Origin: Quillaja saponaria | Taxonomy: Eukaryota > Streptophyta > Magnoliopsida > Fabales > Quillajaceae | DNA length: 64,000 nt | NCBI GenBank assembly: GCA_029379385.1 | Contig: CM055607.1 | Span: 14,508,001 to 14,572,000 of the forward strand | Direction of reading: 5' to 3' | Part shown: positions 1-11,443 of the stretch, piece after piece | How the letters are laid out: every line of letters starts with the position of its first letter | Numbering within the stretch: position 1 is the stretch's first letter | Position numbers and translations under genes: made by a program | Notes under the pieces: model-generated | The model's database searches: none | What the model was told of the DNA's origin: nothing | Seen by the model: the letters and a program-made list of their open reading frames with translations, nothing else

Positions 1-234
1 TTGGATTTCATGATTTTATACAATTAAATGTCCCGTTGAATAATTAAATGGTAGCCTTTTGCATAAAGAAGGCAAAACATTCCACCAACTATCAAAAATT
101 TACATACTTACAACCCTCAGAAAACAGACTCAGTTTAGACCAAATTCCACTGGCTTACTTAATAACAAAACAGCAAAAAGATGGAAAATCCAATACAGAC
201 TCTCCCTTCCCAAATTTCTTTGTATCTGTTGATT

Positions 235-1251
235 TCACTGAACACAAACATTACCGCTATTCCTCTTCTTTCTTCTCATCTTCTCACACATGAAAGCTCT
301 CTCCAGCTGCCCGACTCTATGCGACAGCGAGCTTAGAAGCTGTGTTTGCACTTCGTTCCTCTCAAACAGTTCTGTCATCATCCCCATCATTTTCTCATTA
401 TCCTTGACCATTCGTTCCAACAGCTCTCTGTCACCAAGACCAGAGCTTTCTTTTGTACCCCCTTCATACTTACCAGATTGAACAATCTCGTTATCATCAC
501 ATTGCTTCTCCGAAATATCTTGTTCCACTCGTTGGTTCTCAGTTTCACCTGTTCCCACGCTTTCTTCGCCACAATCTTCAGCAACTTCTTCAGTTTCATA
601 TGTCATTGTTTCAGGTTCCATCTTACCCTGATTTTGAAGGAGGGTGTCGACAGTCTTAATGGGTGCTTCCATTTTTGGAGTTTCTGCAACATGGGTACCT
701 TCAGATTGGGGCATTGTCTCGACATGGTCACATGCAATTTCTGATGAACTGTGACAGTCAACATTTTCATCTTCCCCGCTGCATTCCGCATTGACTATGT
801 CCATAGATTCATCAACAGCACCAAAAGATTGTTCACCCTCAACAATCGAGTCCACCTTTTCCTGCAATGCAATCGCCTTCTTGATCACAGCTTTCCGGCA
901 ATCCCTGACCCCAGAATCGATGCCTTTCACAGAATCCAATTTTAGGACCAAATTCATAATCGTCTCGTTTACCTTCAACTTCTCCTTAGCGTCTCTCGAA
1001 ATTAATTCAACCATTCCTGTATCTGAAACAATCCTCCTCTCAATTTCGTCGACTTCACGCTTAATAGCAGCGATCCTCTTCATGCTCTTCCTCACCATGA
1101 AACCTCTCAACACCTTCTGGATCTTCAAAGCCGAATCGGATCTGACCCGCTCCGAATCCACAAAGTGAACCGGAATCGAGATTACCTTCCGAGAGGCCTT
1201 TGTCGATGGCAAACCCCGCTGGGTACTGAAAAACGGACCATCCATATCCAT
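235..1251 (-). CDS. BAG-domain co-chaperone with IQ motif (BAG5/6-like)
   Basis: Single-exon gene of 338 residues. Residues 41-55 form a full calmodulin-binding IQ motif (IQKVLRGFMVR core), followed directly by a helical BAG domain at about 61-135 that ends in KKAIALQEKVD. BAG domains bind the ATPase domain of Hsp70 and act as nucleotide-exchange co-chaperones; the IQ-BAG pairing is typical of plant BAG5/BAG6-type proteins, which link calcium/calmodulin to Hsp70. Residues 140-265 are acidic and low in complexity. The C-terminus (about 272-330) is a probable coiled coil ending in a basic patch. The first ATG is used: it follows the promoter with no upstream ATG seen in the short leader. The promoter has two perfect heat-shock elements, so heat induction is likely. 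The exact BAG number is not certain; the protein is longer than Arabidopsis BAG5 and much shorter than BAG6. Confidence 0.85.
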   Translation of the reverse strand: MDMDGPFFSTQRGLPSTKASRKVISIPVHFVDSERVRSDSALKIQKVLRGFMVRKSMKRIAAIKREVDEIERRIVSDTGMVELISRDAKEKLKVNETIMNLVLKLDSVKGIDSGVRDCRKAVIKKAIALQEKVDSIVEGEQSFGAVDESMDIVNAECSGEDENVDCHSSSEIACDHVETMPQSEGTHVAETPKMEAPIKTVDTLLQNQGKMEPETMTYETEEVAEDCGEESVGTGETENQRVEQDISEKQCDDNEIVQSGKYEGGTKESSGLGDRELLERMVKDNEKMMGMMTELFERNEVQTQLLSSLSHRVGQLERAFMCEKMRRKKRNSGNVCVQ

Positions 1252-1375
1252 CGTTTACGAACAAGAATGCAAATGAATGACGAAGGTGAATAAAGTTTGG
1301 AATTTTTATTTTTTTTATCGCAGTAAGCTCGATTATTGGTTCTGGTTTGTACTTCGTATTGGTGATTGAACCACA

Positions 1376-1475
1376 TTTTATAGAGGGAATCGGTGTGATC
1401 CCAATGGAGAACTGAGTTCGAGAAACTTCCAGAATTAGGGTGATCCAACGCAGAATGGAAATTTCAAGAAGTTTC
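1376..1475 (-). promoter_or_regulatory. Heat-shock promoter of the BAG gene: TATA box and two perfect HSEs
   Basis: Read on the minus strand, CTATAAAA lies at 1383-1376, about 125 bases upstream of the ATG. Farther upstream are two heat-shock elements, each with four perfect alternating 5-bp units: 1417-1434 (TTCnnGAAnnTTCnnGAA) and 1458-1475 (GAAnnTTCnnGAAnnTTC), with 23 bases between them. HSEs bind trimeric heat-shock factors. Their position 34-92 bases upstream of the TATA box matches classic plant heat-shock genes. Confidence 0.85.
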
Positions 1476-1483
1476 GAGCGAGA

Positions 1484-2340
1484 TATTTTAATAAGGGATT
1501 TATAATGCTCCCATTTTCTAGATGAATGTGGATTCTTCTTTAATTTTTATTTTAGCCCAACTTGCCATGCTCTTGTGATAACATAGCGCCTTGTTTTCAT
1601 GTTCCCAAAAAACATCTGATTGACTATCATTTTGTACCCAAAATAAAAAATAGCTCAAGAAGTGAAAATTACTTTGTATATATTGTTTTAAAAGTCAGAC
1701 AAGTTTCAAAAAATTTATTAGATATTGAGTATGGTCTAATCAAAATTTGATTGATATCGAATGATAACATAAATATATTTAATTATATATTTATATTTAT
1801 AATATTACATCACTTTGCACATTACATTAGTATAAAATATTTTTTAACTTAGAAAATTAAAATAAAGCTATAAATTCATATAATATTAATGATTTCATAT
1901 CACTATAAATTAATTTTAAACGTTAAAAGATATATAATATAGGTAAGATATGTAAATTTGTATATAAATATTTTCTTTTGACGAAAGAATGAGTCTAAAA
2001 TTAAAAACGACATTAAATTTGCAAATTCAGAACTAATATAACAATCAAACACCTAATTATATAGGACAAATTTTAAACTATTACTGAGATTTAATTATAA
2101 AACATCAAGTAATAAAATATTACAATACAATACTTTTAGTATTTTGAAAAATAATTAATTTTATCTATATTCATCAATTTGAATAATGAATGATCTTTAA
2201 TTTTAGACTTAGTATAATAAAAGTAATATTATATGTAAATAATATTAGATATGAAAATGGAATAGTAATAAAAGAACTCATATTCGGGTATTTTGTTTTT
2301 AAATTATATCAAAATCATAATAAATATAATTGACACAAGC
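1484..2340. other. AT-rich intergenic stretch
   Basis: No gene or clear repeat seen. Sequence is mostly A/T runs; the short open frame at 1562-1750 has no recognisable family and lies in low-complexity DNA. Confidence 0.6.
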
Positions 2341-2344
2341 AAAA

Positions 2345-2440
2345 GACCACAATAATAGTTTGACTTAATCAGAGGTATGTCTATTTCTAACTTATTGATT
2401 AGTGTTCGAATCCTCATATTGTTACGCATATTTCCTAAAA
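2345..2440 (+). mobile_element. Possible tRNA-derived SINE head
   Basis: A polymerase III B-box-like motif, GTTCGAATCCT, at about 2402-2412 lies roughly 40 bases after an A-box-like TTAATCAGAGGTA. This spacing fits a SINE promoter or tRNA relic, but no cloverleaf can be folded from what follows and no tail or target duplication was found. Confidence 0.25.
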
Positions 2441-2569
2441 GTCTTGAACTTTCTAAGAAATTGTCCACCTCATGCTCCGTTCTTAACTCTCAAACTGGTG
2501 GAATTTTGTGAAACAACAAGTGTTAACTAGGGAAGAAATGAAGATTTTTGTGAAAGCTATTAGAGAGAT

Positions 2570-2767
2570 GTTGAAGGACCAAAATAAGAAGCAAGTCTAA
2601 TGACTGACAGTGTCTAAAAAGGACCTCAAAACCTTGATTGACACTCTAAGGAATAGAGCAGTTAGATGTTGAAGGACCAAAATAATAAGCAAGTCTCAAT
2701 GACTGACAGTGTTCAAAAGGACCTCAAAACCTTAATTGACACTCTGACTCTTCAGTTTAAAAGAATG
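2570..2767 (+). repeat. 98-bp tandem duplication in decayed retrotransposon-like DNA
   Basis: Two head-to-tail copies start at 2570 and 2668, each opening with GTTGAAGGACCAAAATAA. They share most of their first 80 bases. The surrounding 2440-3600 region gives Lys/Asp-rich fragments with many stops and looks like eroded gag or internal sequence of the copia-like element whose LTR follows. The family is not certain. Confidence 0.6.
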
Positions 2768-3611
2768 TAGCAGTTAGCCAAAAGGTCAGAAGAAATGAAT
2801 GACAAACTTTTAGCATAACCAACTCCAGAACCAAAGCTATAATGACCTAAGCCTCAACACATCTTCCTAATCTTAATCAGTTGAAAGATCAAATGGGTTG
2901 AGTGTCACACTTATGCAAAATCAAATCTAGTTCAGCACCATCTGTCATGCACTTCAAAGAAAAGTGGCCTCAATTGGCACTCAACTAAACCCTTTAAAAG
3001 TTGCTCATATTCTTTCAATCCAACATGAGTTAGAAAATAGCAAGGACAAGTGTCGTTCTGTGTGCTCTAAGACTGAATCCATTCACAAGAACATCATCAA
3101 AATCATTAATTAGGCCAATAATTACACTAGATTTATCATTAACAATTATGGTCAGATCAACAACTATTGCAAAGATATTGTTCACAACATGACTGATGGT
3201 CTAGGTAGGTTAGTACAAAGGTAGGAAGTAGATAAAGAAGTTCAATGAGAAATGTTCAGGGTTAAGCTTTTTTGGCAATAATCAACTTCCCGAAATTTTC
3301 ACCTTTTCCCATAATTTCATCCATAGGTATCAACTATTTATAATCTTTTAGTTCAATTTTATCTATTGTGGATACAAATTGTTTGGTTGAAATACATTTT
3401 CTTCACTTTCGTTTATCTATTGAATAATGGTCATAGTACATGTTTGTTCTAAAATTATTACTTTTTTTGTGATAACAAAAAAGGGAAGAAAAATATTGAC
3501 TAGTAAAATAAGCACACATTCAGGAGGAGTTAGTTCTCTCATTTTAAACTCACAAGGATTATTTTCTTAATCAATATTTCATTATTTTGTAATAGTGAAT
3601 AAAATAGAGAG

Positions 3612-5170
3612 TGTGGAATCAAATGCAAATTTGATTTGACTAATCAATTTAACATTATCCCAAAACTTAGGATTTTGATAATTACAAAATATATTACATT
3701 TCATAAGAAAATGAATCTTAATTCAATATATGTTTTTCTTATGCATGTACTAAAAATCAACTGCTAAATGCATGGAATCTAACTCAGCTGAAAACCCAAT
3801 CAACGGCTTATTATATATACTCAGCTACAAGATAATATTGAAGATGTGAATGAAATCATTCAGTCGAAGCACATTTTCAACATCATTAAAGCTCATTCTT
3901 TTCTCATAAAGACTTCTACTAAAGAATCATCATGCCAAAGCTCATCTACCCAAGTCATTGTGCTGAAGCTAATCCACCACTAAAATTGATCCTTCTAAAT
4001 ATATCACTGAAACACCAATCACTGAAATCATTCATTTCAAGAACTGAAATGTTAAAACTCACCATTTCATTAAATAGTTATCTGCTGAAAGCTCCTACAA
4101 GTGCTGAATCATTCATTTGAAGAGCTGAAATGTTAAACTCACTGTTTCTTTAAAACAGTTATCTATTAAAGCTCCCACAAGAGCTAAATCTTTCATCTGA
4201 ATAGCTGAAATGTTAAATGCACATTCCTTAAATAATTATTTACTGAAGCTCCCAGAAGTGAAGATCACATAAATGAAGAGTTGAATGATAAACAACTTGA
4301 ACATGCTGAAACTCGAAGTATTTCAGCAAGCTAGCTCTTAGCTTATCAAAAAAGATATCATGTTTGCTATTTGATTTTAACAAGTTAAACTTGATAAAAA
4401 AAAATAAAAAATAAAAAGCTTGCATCAAAACGTATATAAAGCTACAAAAGCACACATTAGTCCAGTTTGCACTAAAATAAATATTTACCTATGTAAAACA
4501 ACCTTAAAAGTGTTTTTAAGTTTCCTCTTTAAGCTAAATATTTTTTACGAGTCTTTTCATCTGAGAAATAACTACAATATCAAAGAAAGTCTAAAACTTT
4601 GAAGAAGACAACTTGAGTAGAAGCATTTGAGAATTCCTTATTTGAAAATTTGAATACAACTTTCTGCTATCAAACTTGAGAATTCCTTTTCTGAAAATTT
4701 GAATACAACCTTCTACTTTCAAACTTGTGAATTCCTGAAGCTTAACTTTCATACTTCATCATACTCATATAAAATCTCCATTGTAAAGAGGTTAAACTTT
4801 CATATCTTATAAATCTCTGTAAATCTCATCCAAAGCTCTTAGTCCTTGTAATTGAGTAAATTTCTTTGTTGTAATCTTTCTCCCTTGTGAGGAAAAGACA
4901 AGTGAGGTAACTTAGGATGAAGTTGTAAGTCCTACGTGTGTTCAGTGAAACTGGAGAAGGTTGACTGATATTTGAAGTTTAGTAGTTGTAAAAGGAGCTG
5001 ATTTCTGGTGTAAAATTCAATGATAATGAAACACTCAAGAGAATTCTTGGAGGGTGAATGTAGTCAATGTTATCTGGTAAACCACCATAAAATTTAATTT
5101 GTTTATAAAAAATGTATCTTATCAAAAATTTATCAAAATTAAGAATTTTTATAAACTTATTCACCCTCTT
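3612..5170 (+). mobile_element. Copia-like (possibly SIRE-type) LTR remnant, about 1.5 kb
   Basis: Starts TGTGGAATCAAATGCAAATT and contains a TTTTGATAATTACAAA stretch. It closes near 5160-5190 with ATTCACCCTCTTCTAGC, a signature seen at the ends of long copia LTRs. A second copy of this family, starting TGTTGAATCAAATGTAAATT, lies at 28508 and has the same length class. Just before the start, codons for a Lys/Gly-rich end (KKGKKN) and a purine run near 3520 would fit the 3' end of a SIRE-like polyprotein. No second LTR or target duplication was found, so limits are approximate. Confidence 0.5.
4022..4260 (+). repeat. Three-unit tandem repeat of about 80 bp inside the LTR
   Basis: Units at 4022-4103, 4104-4183 and 4184-4260. 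Each holds a CTGAAATGTTAAA core, then a TTATCTRCTGAAGCTCC-like block ending AAGTG or AAGAG. The units have diverged and shortened from 82 to 77 bases. Confidence 0.7.
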
Positions 5171-5189
5171 CTAGCTTTGCCTATTTGAA

Positions 5190-8100
5190 GTAACAGTTAT
5201 TTAAAGTTAACAAATGATATATAAAGTGTCCACAAATGAAAGAGTTCATTTTGACATCCTCGATTAATCTTGGAATTTTAGGTTAAGACAGATAGTTTAC
5301 CACTTGAAATAACTTCAAGCTTGTAACATATCATTTTCTTTTTACCAACATGTATTATTATTAATAAAATAATGAGTCAATTGCTTTAATTGTCTGTTCC
5401 AAGTTTTGAACTTGTGTTGTCATATTGGAAGTGCAACCCGTTTACCATTATACCCTATTCTTGTTAGTAAGTCAATTGCACTTCACCCCATATATTGTTA
5501 CTCATTTCGCAGTAACTTTCATAAATTAGGCACATAATCTTCTTCTTTGAGTTGTAATTAGCAAATAATCCTGAATCACCAAAATAACAATTAAATCTAA
5601 AAAATTACTGTGAAAAGACTAAACTACCATTGTTACAACTTTTCTTTTATGTATCCTTCCTTTATTCTCATGTTTTCTTTTTCTAGTAATCTCCATAGTG
5701 AATCAATTTTAGATATATTTTGATAATTATAATATAATATCAAGAAAATAAAAACTTTCACGAAAATATTATCATTAAAATGTTAATTGAAACAATAATT
5801 TGTGTGATTTCTATAAAAGAGTGAAACAATATTAATAAAGGTATTGATAATTTAAATATTATGCTAATAAAACAAAGGTTTTGAAGGTTGAAATATTGTT
5901 TATATATATATATATATATGCTAAAACTGAATTAATGAAATGATTTAAATTTTATAGAAATAAAAAGGGAAAAGGCATAACAAAAAAGAACTAGTAACAA
6001 GGGTAGTTTAGTATTCTTCAATTAATTTTTCAGATTTAATGGCTAATTTAAATTATTGTGGTTATTTGCTATTTACGACTCAAATAAGGGATTATGTGCT
6101 TAATTCCATGGTTCATAAAAGCTATTACAGACTGAGTGATAATTATAAGATAAAGTATAATTAATCATAAAATAATAATTAATAGACTATTTAACTATTT
6201 ATAGAAACCCAAATTTTATTTACTAATTCAACATAGATAGAAAATTTATAAGAAAGATTATATAAAAACTTAACCCTAGTTCAATCTGATTTGAATCTTA
6301 AATTATTTTTTCTTTTACTATTGGTTTGATTTTGAAAATATTTATTCTTCATCAAAGTTTTAAGACCCAGATTGACCCAATCGGTTGGATCATAACTGAG
6401 GTGCAATTCTAGACTAGATTAGTCCTAAAATTTGAAATAGCGATTGGATCACTCAAATCCAAATTAACCTGAATAACCTGATAATATTTTAAAAACCAGA
6501 CCCATTCCAAATAATAATAATAATAGTAGATTTGAGAAGATTGTACTAAGAGTTTGAATGGAAGGGAATGGAATGAGAGAAAAGGAAATAGTAGACCCTA
6601 AATTGTTTTCCTTCCATGCATTTACTCTCCTCTCTTTTCAAACTCCCAAATAGACCCTAAATTGTTTTCATTTTTTCTTAAGTTTCATTTATATATATAT
6701 ATATTTTTATTGCTTTTCATTTCTTATTTGGTATTAAATTATTACACATGTGCATAAAATATTTATATTTTTTATATTAAACATATATAAAATAATATTT
6801 TTTTACAAAATTTATGATGTCATTGGATCAACCTAACAGTTAATCTAGTGATTCAGAACCTGCACACTTTTCTGAATCACTTAACATTGCTCTCCATGAA
6901 AGAATTCTCTAACAAACATGTCACCCGGCTCTGAATAAGAGTATACAATGATATAATTTTGGTTTAATTACTATTTTGATTCTTTAGTATTATATATTTT
7001 TTTAATTCCATTCTTGATGATTATATTTTTCTAATTAGATCCTCTCGGAATTTACTATTATTTTTAATTAGATTTTTAAAATAATTTGTAAAACTGGATC
7101 TGTCATCAAGTCATGGTTTAAACAAGTGGACTTTATATGCAATGTGGATATAATAAGATAGATAACATATTCGATAAAAATTATTACAAATTAGAATATG
7201 CACAGATAAGTATTTATCTTATATTGCATTTAGTGCAAAATCATATAAATTATATGATATGATAGAATTATCATTTTAAAGTTTTTAGTACAGTATCACA
7301 TAAAATATATTCCTTATGCATAATAAAATATAAAAAATTAATATAGAATTGATATCCGAATATTAATCATTTGGAGTCCTCATTAAAGCACATAAGGAAT
7401 TTCATCTAATTTTGATTTTCAGTCTCATAACCATTTTATACTTTTGTTTTGGGATTAAATCAAGTTTTTAAACCTAACTCCATGGGTTTAATGTACAATC
7501 AAACATAAATTCCGTAGTGATGAAAAAAAAAAAAATAGAGTCCATGAACCCTAACCCCCCACGGCTAACACCAACATTAATTTCTCAAATGCTTAAAATT
7601 GCTGAATTGCTTGGTAGTCAATGAACCCATTCAACTTACATTGTACAAATCCACATTCAGAACACCAGTTCCTCAAATCTAGTACTACCAATACCATCAT
7701 TCCCCTCAGATTGTTTTGTTTTGTCATGCTGCAACAAGATTAAAATTCCCAAATTCATTTGTTTTATTGTTGACATGCATCAAACAATAAATTAGAACAA
7801 GTAAGATATTTAATCTTATCCAATCCTTTAGTATATAGATATGCTGATATGGCATGCAAACCATTTTACCTGCTAACTGTTCATACTATTAGCCATCTTC
7901 TTCATACTTATATAACACTGCTCATTGTTACAAAAAGTGCTGTATAACTAAGTACTTCTCATTGATTACTCAAGACTAATATTGTCCAATTGATTCTGGT
8001 TCACAAACAATTGGAGGACCTTCCTTTTGTCCACAACGCTTGCAAAATTCTCAGTTTCTCATTCACCAAAAGATCTACAAAACTACATGGCTAAGCCATG

Positions 8101-8300
8101 GCGTCAAAAGGACTGCAGAAGAATTCCTACACCGTTTCTCTACCCCAACAAGAATTAGGTAGTTTAGTCTATGTCCTGTCAGTCTATAAATTAAAGAAAA
8201 TAATTCATGTGGGGGATACCGGCAAGTTTTGTGAAAATCCATGTTGATGATGCCAATAAATATAGGATTAAGGCTTTTTGTTGTTATTGTTGTCATCTTG
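5190..8300. other. AT-rich intergenic DNA with microsatellites
   Basis: No gene found. Contains (TA)n runs near 5900 and 6690. A segment at about 5378-5470, read on the minus strand, has A-box-like and B-box-like motifs (TGGTAAACGGG and AAGTTCAAAACTT) like a SINE head. A fold-back repeat lies at 6550-6645. The part after about 7980 is probably the 3' untranslated region and flank of the minus-strand IQM gene. Confidence 0.5.
6550..6645. repeat. Short fold-back (MITE-like) repeat
   Basis: The 96-bp segment begins GAGTTTGAA and ends with its reverse complement TTCAAACTC; further in, ATGGAAGG and CCTTCCAT also pair. An AGACCCTAAATTGTTTTC block occurs at about 6592 and again just after the fold-back at about 6652, so one edge may be a target-site or partial duplication. 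Confidence 0.35.
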
Positions 8301-8309
8301 TCAGTCAGT

Positions 8310-11300
8310 CTATGATGGTGCTGTTCGAGATTGTATCACTGAGACAATGGACTTTCGGATAGCAGTTGTTTCCCTGAACAAAGGAATTGGAGAAGTAATA
8401 TTTGGACAGAAACGGGATAGGTTCTGGGAAGATCCATTGACAGGTTTTGGTCTTGGAGACAAGTTGGCATGCTCCAGAACTCGAAACTGAAGCTGTGAAG
8501 GGTAGTCTCTCATGCAACCTATCCGTGGACCGGCTCCAGTTGTCCATCTGCTAGATAATTGCTGAGCCAACTGATATGAATTCATTCCTTTATGTGAATC
8601 TATCCTCTTCATAATTTTCTCTTTCGGTATAGGATTTTCATCTTCCTCCTCTTGCTCTTCATCAAACAAATTAGACTTAGAAACCATGAAGTCCTCCTCT
8701 GTTAAAAATGACTCATCTGCTGTCTCATAATCCTCTTCTGTTGGAGACTCTGGAGGCTCACAATGGCTACTTGGTGGAAGAGTTTGCTTCTTGAAACTGT
8801 CCACCATGCTACTTCTGTTTGGTATTTCAAGTCTGGCTATTTTTGATCCTAATCCTCTTGACAATCTCGACAGAGGTGGTTGAGAATTTTCTGCAGCAAT
8901 AGAATCCTGATTTCTCAAATCAGTAATCTCTTGAACTGGTGTTTTTGTTATTTTCCTATCATTATCTTGAGATGACTCTGCCTCTAAAGGCTTGCCTCGG
9001 AAGAAAAACTCCTTGCCATTTCTGGTCACTGCTTCATCTTCCTCTTCACTTGAGCTTTTCTGAATTTAACACAGCAAAGTGCATAAGTACTTTGCTTCCA
9101 ACAAAAATTTACTGAACTTGAGACAACTTCCTATTACTTGCGGGGGCCTTTCCCATATTGTGCATGAAATAATCTAAAACTCATGTATTTAAGTCAAATC
9201 TCGCTGAAAAATGGTCTTTCACATACTATGCATGAGTCCGAGTGTTATTACCTTTACATTGGAAAGATCTACATTGTTCTCTTTAAGGAATGACATGAAC
9301 TCCTGAAAATTTTCTTCTGTTGGGAGATAATGCCCACTGTGAGGCCAAACTGACTTTGATGATGAAAAATAATGATGTCAGTAAAAAAAAAATTTCCATA
9401 TAAACAAGGAATTTAATTTGTAAGCCATCACTGCAATCTTGGTATATTTATCTTTCATACCTTAAGAATACCATCTTGCAGTACTAATCTTCCAGCTGAT
9501 AATGTGGCTCCACCTGCCAGGAAGCTTGAATGTTGAAATGTGCCCTTGTTTTTTAGCCCAATATACAAAGTCTTGGATGTGCTTAGTACAAAGATCCACT
9601 TAGCATCTTTGGGTCCTTCTGTTGTGTCAATAAGTTTCCCACTCTCCTTGTAGAAGAACTTACCATTCTCCACCACTGCTTTGTAAGCCTTCCTTTCTGT
9701 CTGCAAGCAGAACAACCCTTTTTATTGTTTTAACACAATAACAGTTGTTCTATACCCGACTCTAAATTGTTGATAACTTCAAAATAGAAACCAATTCTAA
9801 ATTGTAGACAACTTGAAAGTGAAACCAATTTGTGGCCATTTAATTGCTTCTAGCCTTCTACCATTGGACCAAAACTTATCACCATCTTCAAAAGATAAAA
9901 ACAAAGAAAGCAAAATAAAACTTATGAGAGATTAATATTTCTCCAAGAAGGTTAAGAGGAGGGATCATAAAGGGATTCAATACTCACCGGGCCGAGATAC
10001 TTGATGCACTGTTGTTGAAGCTTTGATCTAGGGCATCGTTCAAGACTGACTTCCTTGCCGTCACCTATATCAAGCCTGATTTGAATGTTAAAAAATGTCA
10101 ATTATTTTCATTGAAGTTGTCAAACAAAGTTACATTTGAATTTCTTTTTTCCTACTCTTTTTTCTTGATCCGACTGTATCTTACCAATAGAAGAAGGGTT
10201 GGTTGCTCTCACAATGAAGCCAATTGACATAATAAAATTGAAGATTATGGCCATAGCGATGTCGAGGATCAATCTGGTACAAGAATAAGAGAAGACTAGT
10301 AAGAAACCCTACAAATTTGATTTAATTTCTAGTAATATGGGAATTGGACTTACTGCCTCAAGCCAATGCTGTAAAGCAAGCTTACGAGCTTTTCTATCCT
10401 TAGATAGACCCTTCCCAACCTGCCAAAAAATAAGAGAAGCACAACTATTTAGAACCACAGCGGATTAGCATTGCAAAGCACAGATATTGCAGGTTAGGAG
10501 TGACCTTGGCAGCTCTAGTTCTTGCCCTTGCCCAACGTGAAATGGCGGTCTCTGGTTTCTCGATGTCAAAGAATGATATAGAGCTCCTCTTGAGTTCAGC
10601 AAAGTCTAACAGCTTCCACCTATAAGAGAATTACAAGCATTCAGAGCTTATTCTGATGGGTAAGAACACAAAGAGGAACATGATTTTTGGAGACCCCACA
10701 TTCATGAGAAAGAAGACCATTCTTTCTCTTTACACGTTGTTACTTAGAATTTGATATAACTGTGTCCATTGCATAATCTCATATCATTCTATTAAGTACA
10801 GATTCTGTATAAAATCTGAAAGTGAGAAATATGCTATGACAGCAAAAAATACATATTTGCTCTTCTAATGATACATGAGAAAACGAATCAGATTAATTTT
10901 ATATTCATGTATCATTTTTATAGAAGTGGCACAAAAAATAAAAACTAACCATCTCTGCTCCACGAGAACTGCACAATCTGCTAGCTGTCTCCTTGTTCGG
11001 AAACTTTTGTAAACTTTCTGCAGCTTCAGTGCAGCTTGGTCTCTCTGGTTCTGTGGCAATGGTGACTGGAGATTAGTCTCAGACAAGATATTGGGACTTA
11101 TCAATTGATCTCCAGTGTCTCTATTCTTTTTGGTGTTAGTCTCAGACAAGCTATAGGAACTTATCAATTGATCTCCAGTGTCTCTATTCTTTTTGGTGAC
11201 TGATCTACCAAACATATTGGTTTCCATATCTGCTGCTGGAGTTTTAAATGAAAACATGGTCTCCAACTGCCGCCCTTTAAAGTTAAGTGATCCTTCAAAC

Positions 11301-11443
11301 ACTATCTTCCCTGAACCAAATGATCTCATTGTGGCTGGTTCCGCATCACGGCCGTTGAAACTAACAGATCTCAAAGGATGCTTCACATCTCCATGCCCAA
11401 AATTAATAGATCTCAAGAGAACAGCCTCTAAGGGACTATCCAT
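8310..11443 (-). CDS. IQM-type calmodulin-binding protein (IQM1/EDA39-like)
   Basis: Eight coding exons on the minus strand: 11443-10950, 10619-10505, 10419-10354, 10273-10185, 10075-9988, 9700-9461, 9353-9252 and 9059-8310. All junctions are GT-AG and phases close to 645 residues. The N-terminus ([26 protein letters not shown]) and an IQ motif at about 138-152 ([15 protein letters not shown]) lead into the conserved IQM core: [20 protein letters not shown], then [35 protein letters not shown], and [22 protein letters not shown] proteins bind calmodulin without calcium; family members act in stomatal and stress responses. The C-terminal 250 residues are acidic, Ser-rich and end with a [20 protein letters not shown] block. 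ATG at 11443 is chosen over in-frame TTG at 11449. Residues about 84-124 carry a 21-residue tandem duplication. Confidence 0.92.
11073..11198 (-). repeat. 63-bp in-frame tandem duplication in IQM exon 1
   Basis: Two adjacent units, 11073-11135 and 11136-11198, match at about 59 of 63 bases. Each codes a 21-residue block built on [12 protein letters not shown]...LSETN, just before the IQ motif. The length is a multiple of three, so the frame is kept. Confidence 0.9.

Noticed and set aside
2395..2415. tRNA gene, because of GTTCGAATCC
   Set aside because: No acceptor stem or anticodon arm can be paired around it.
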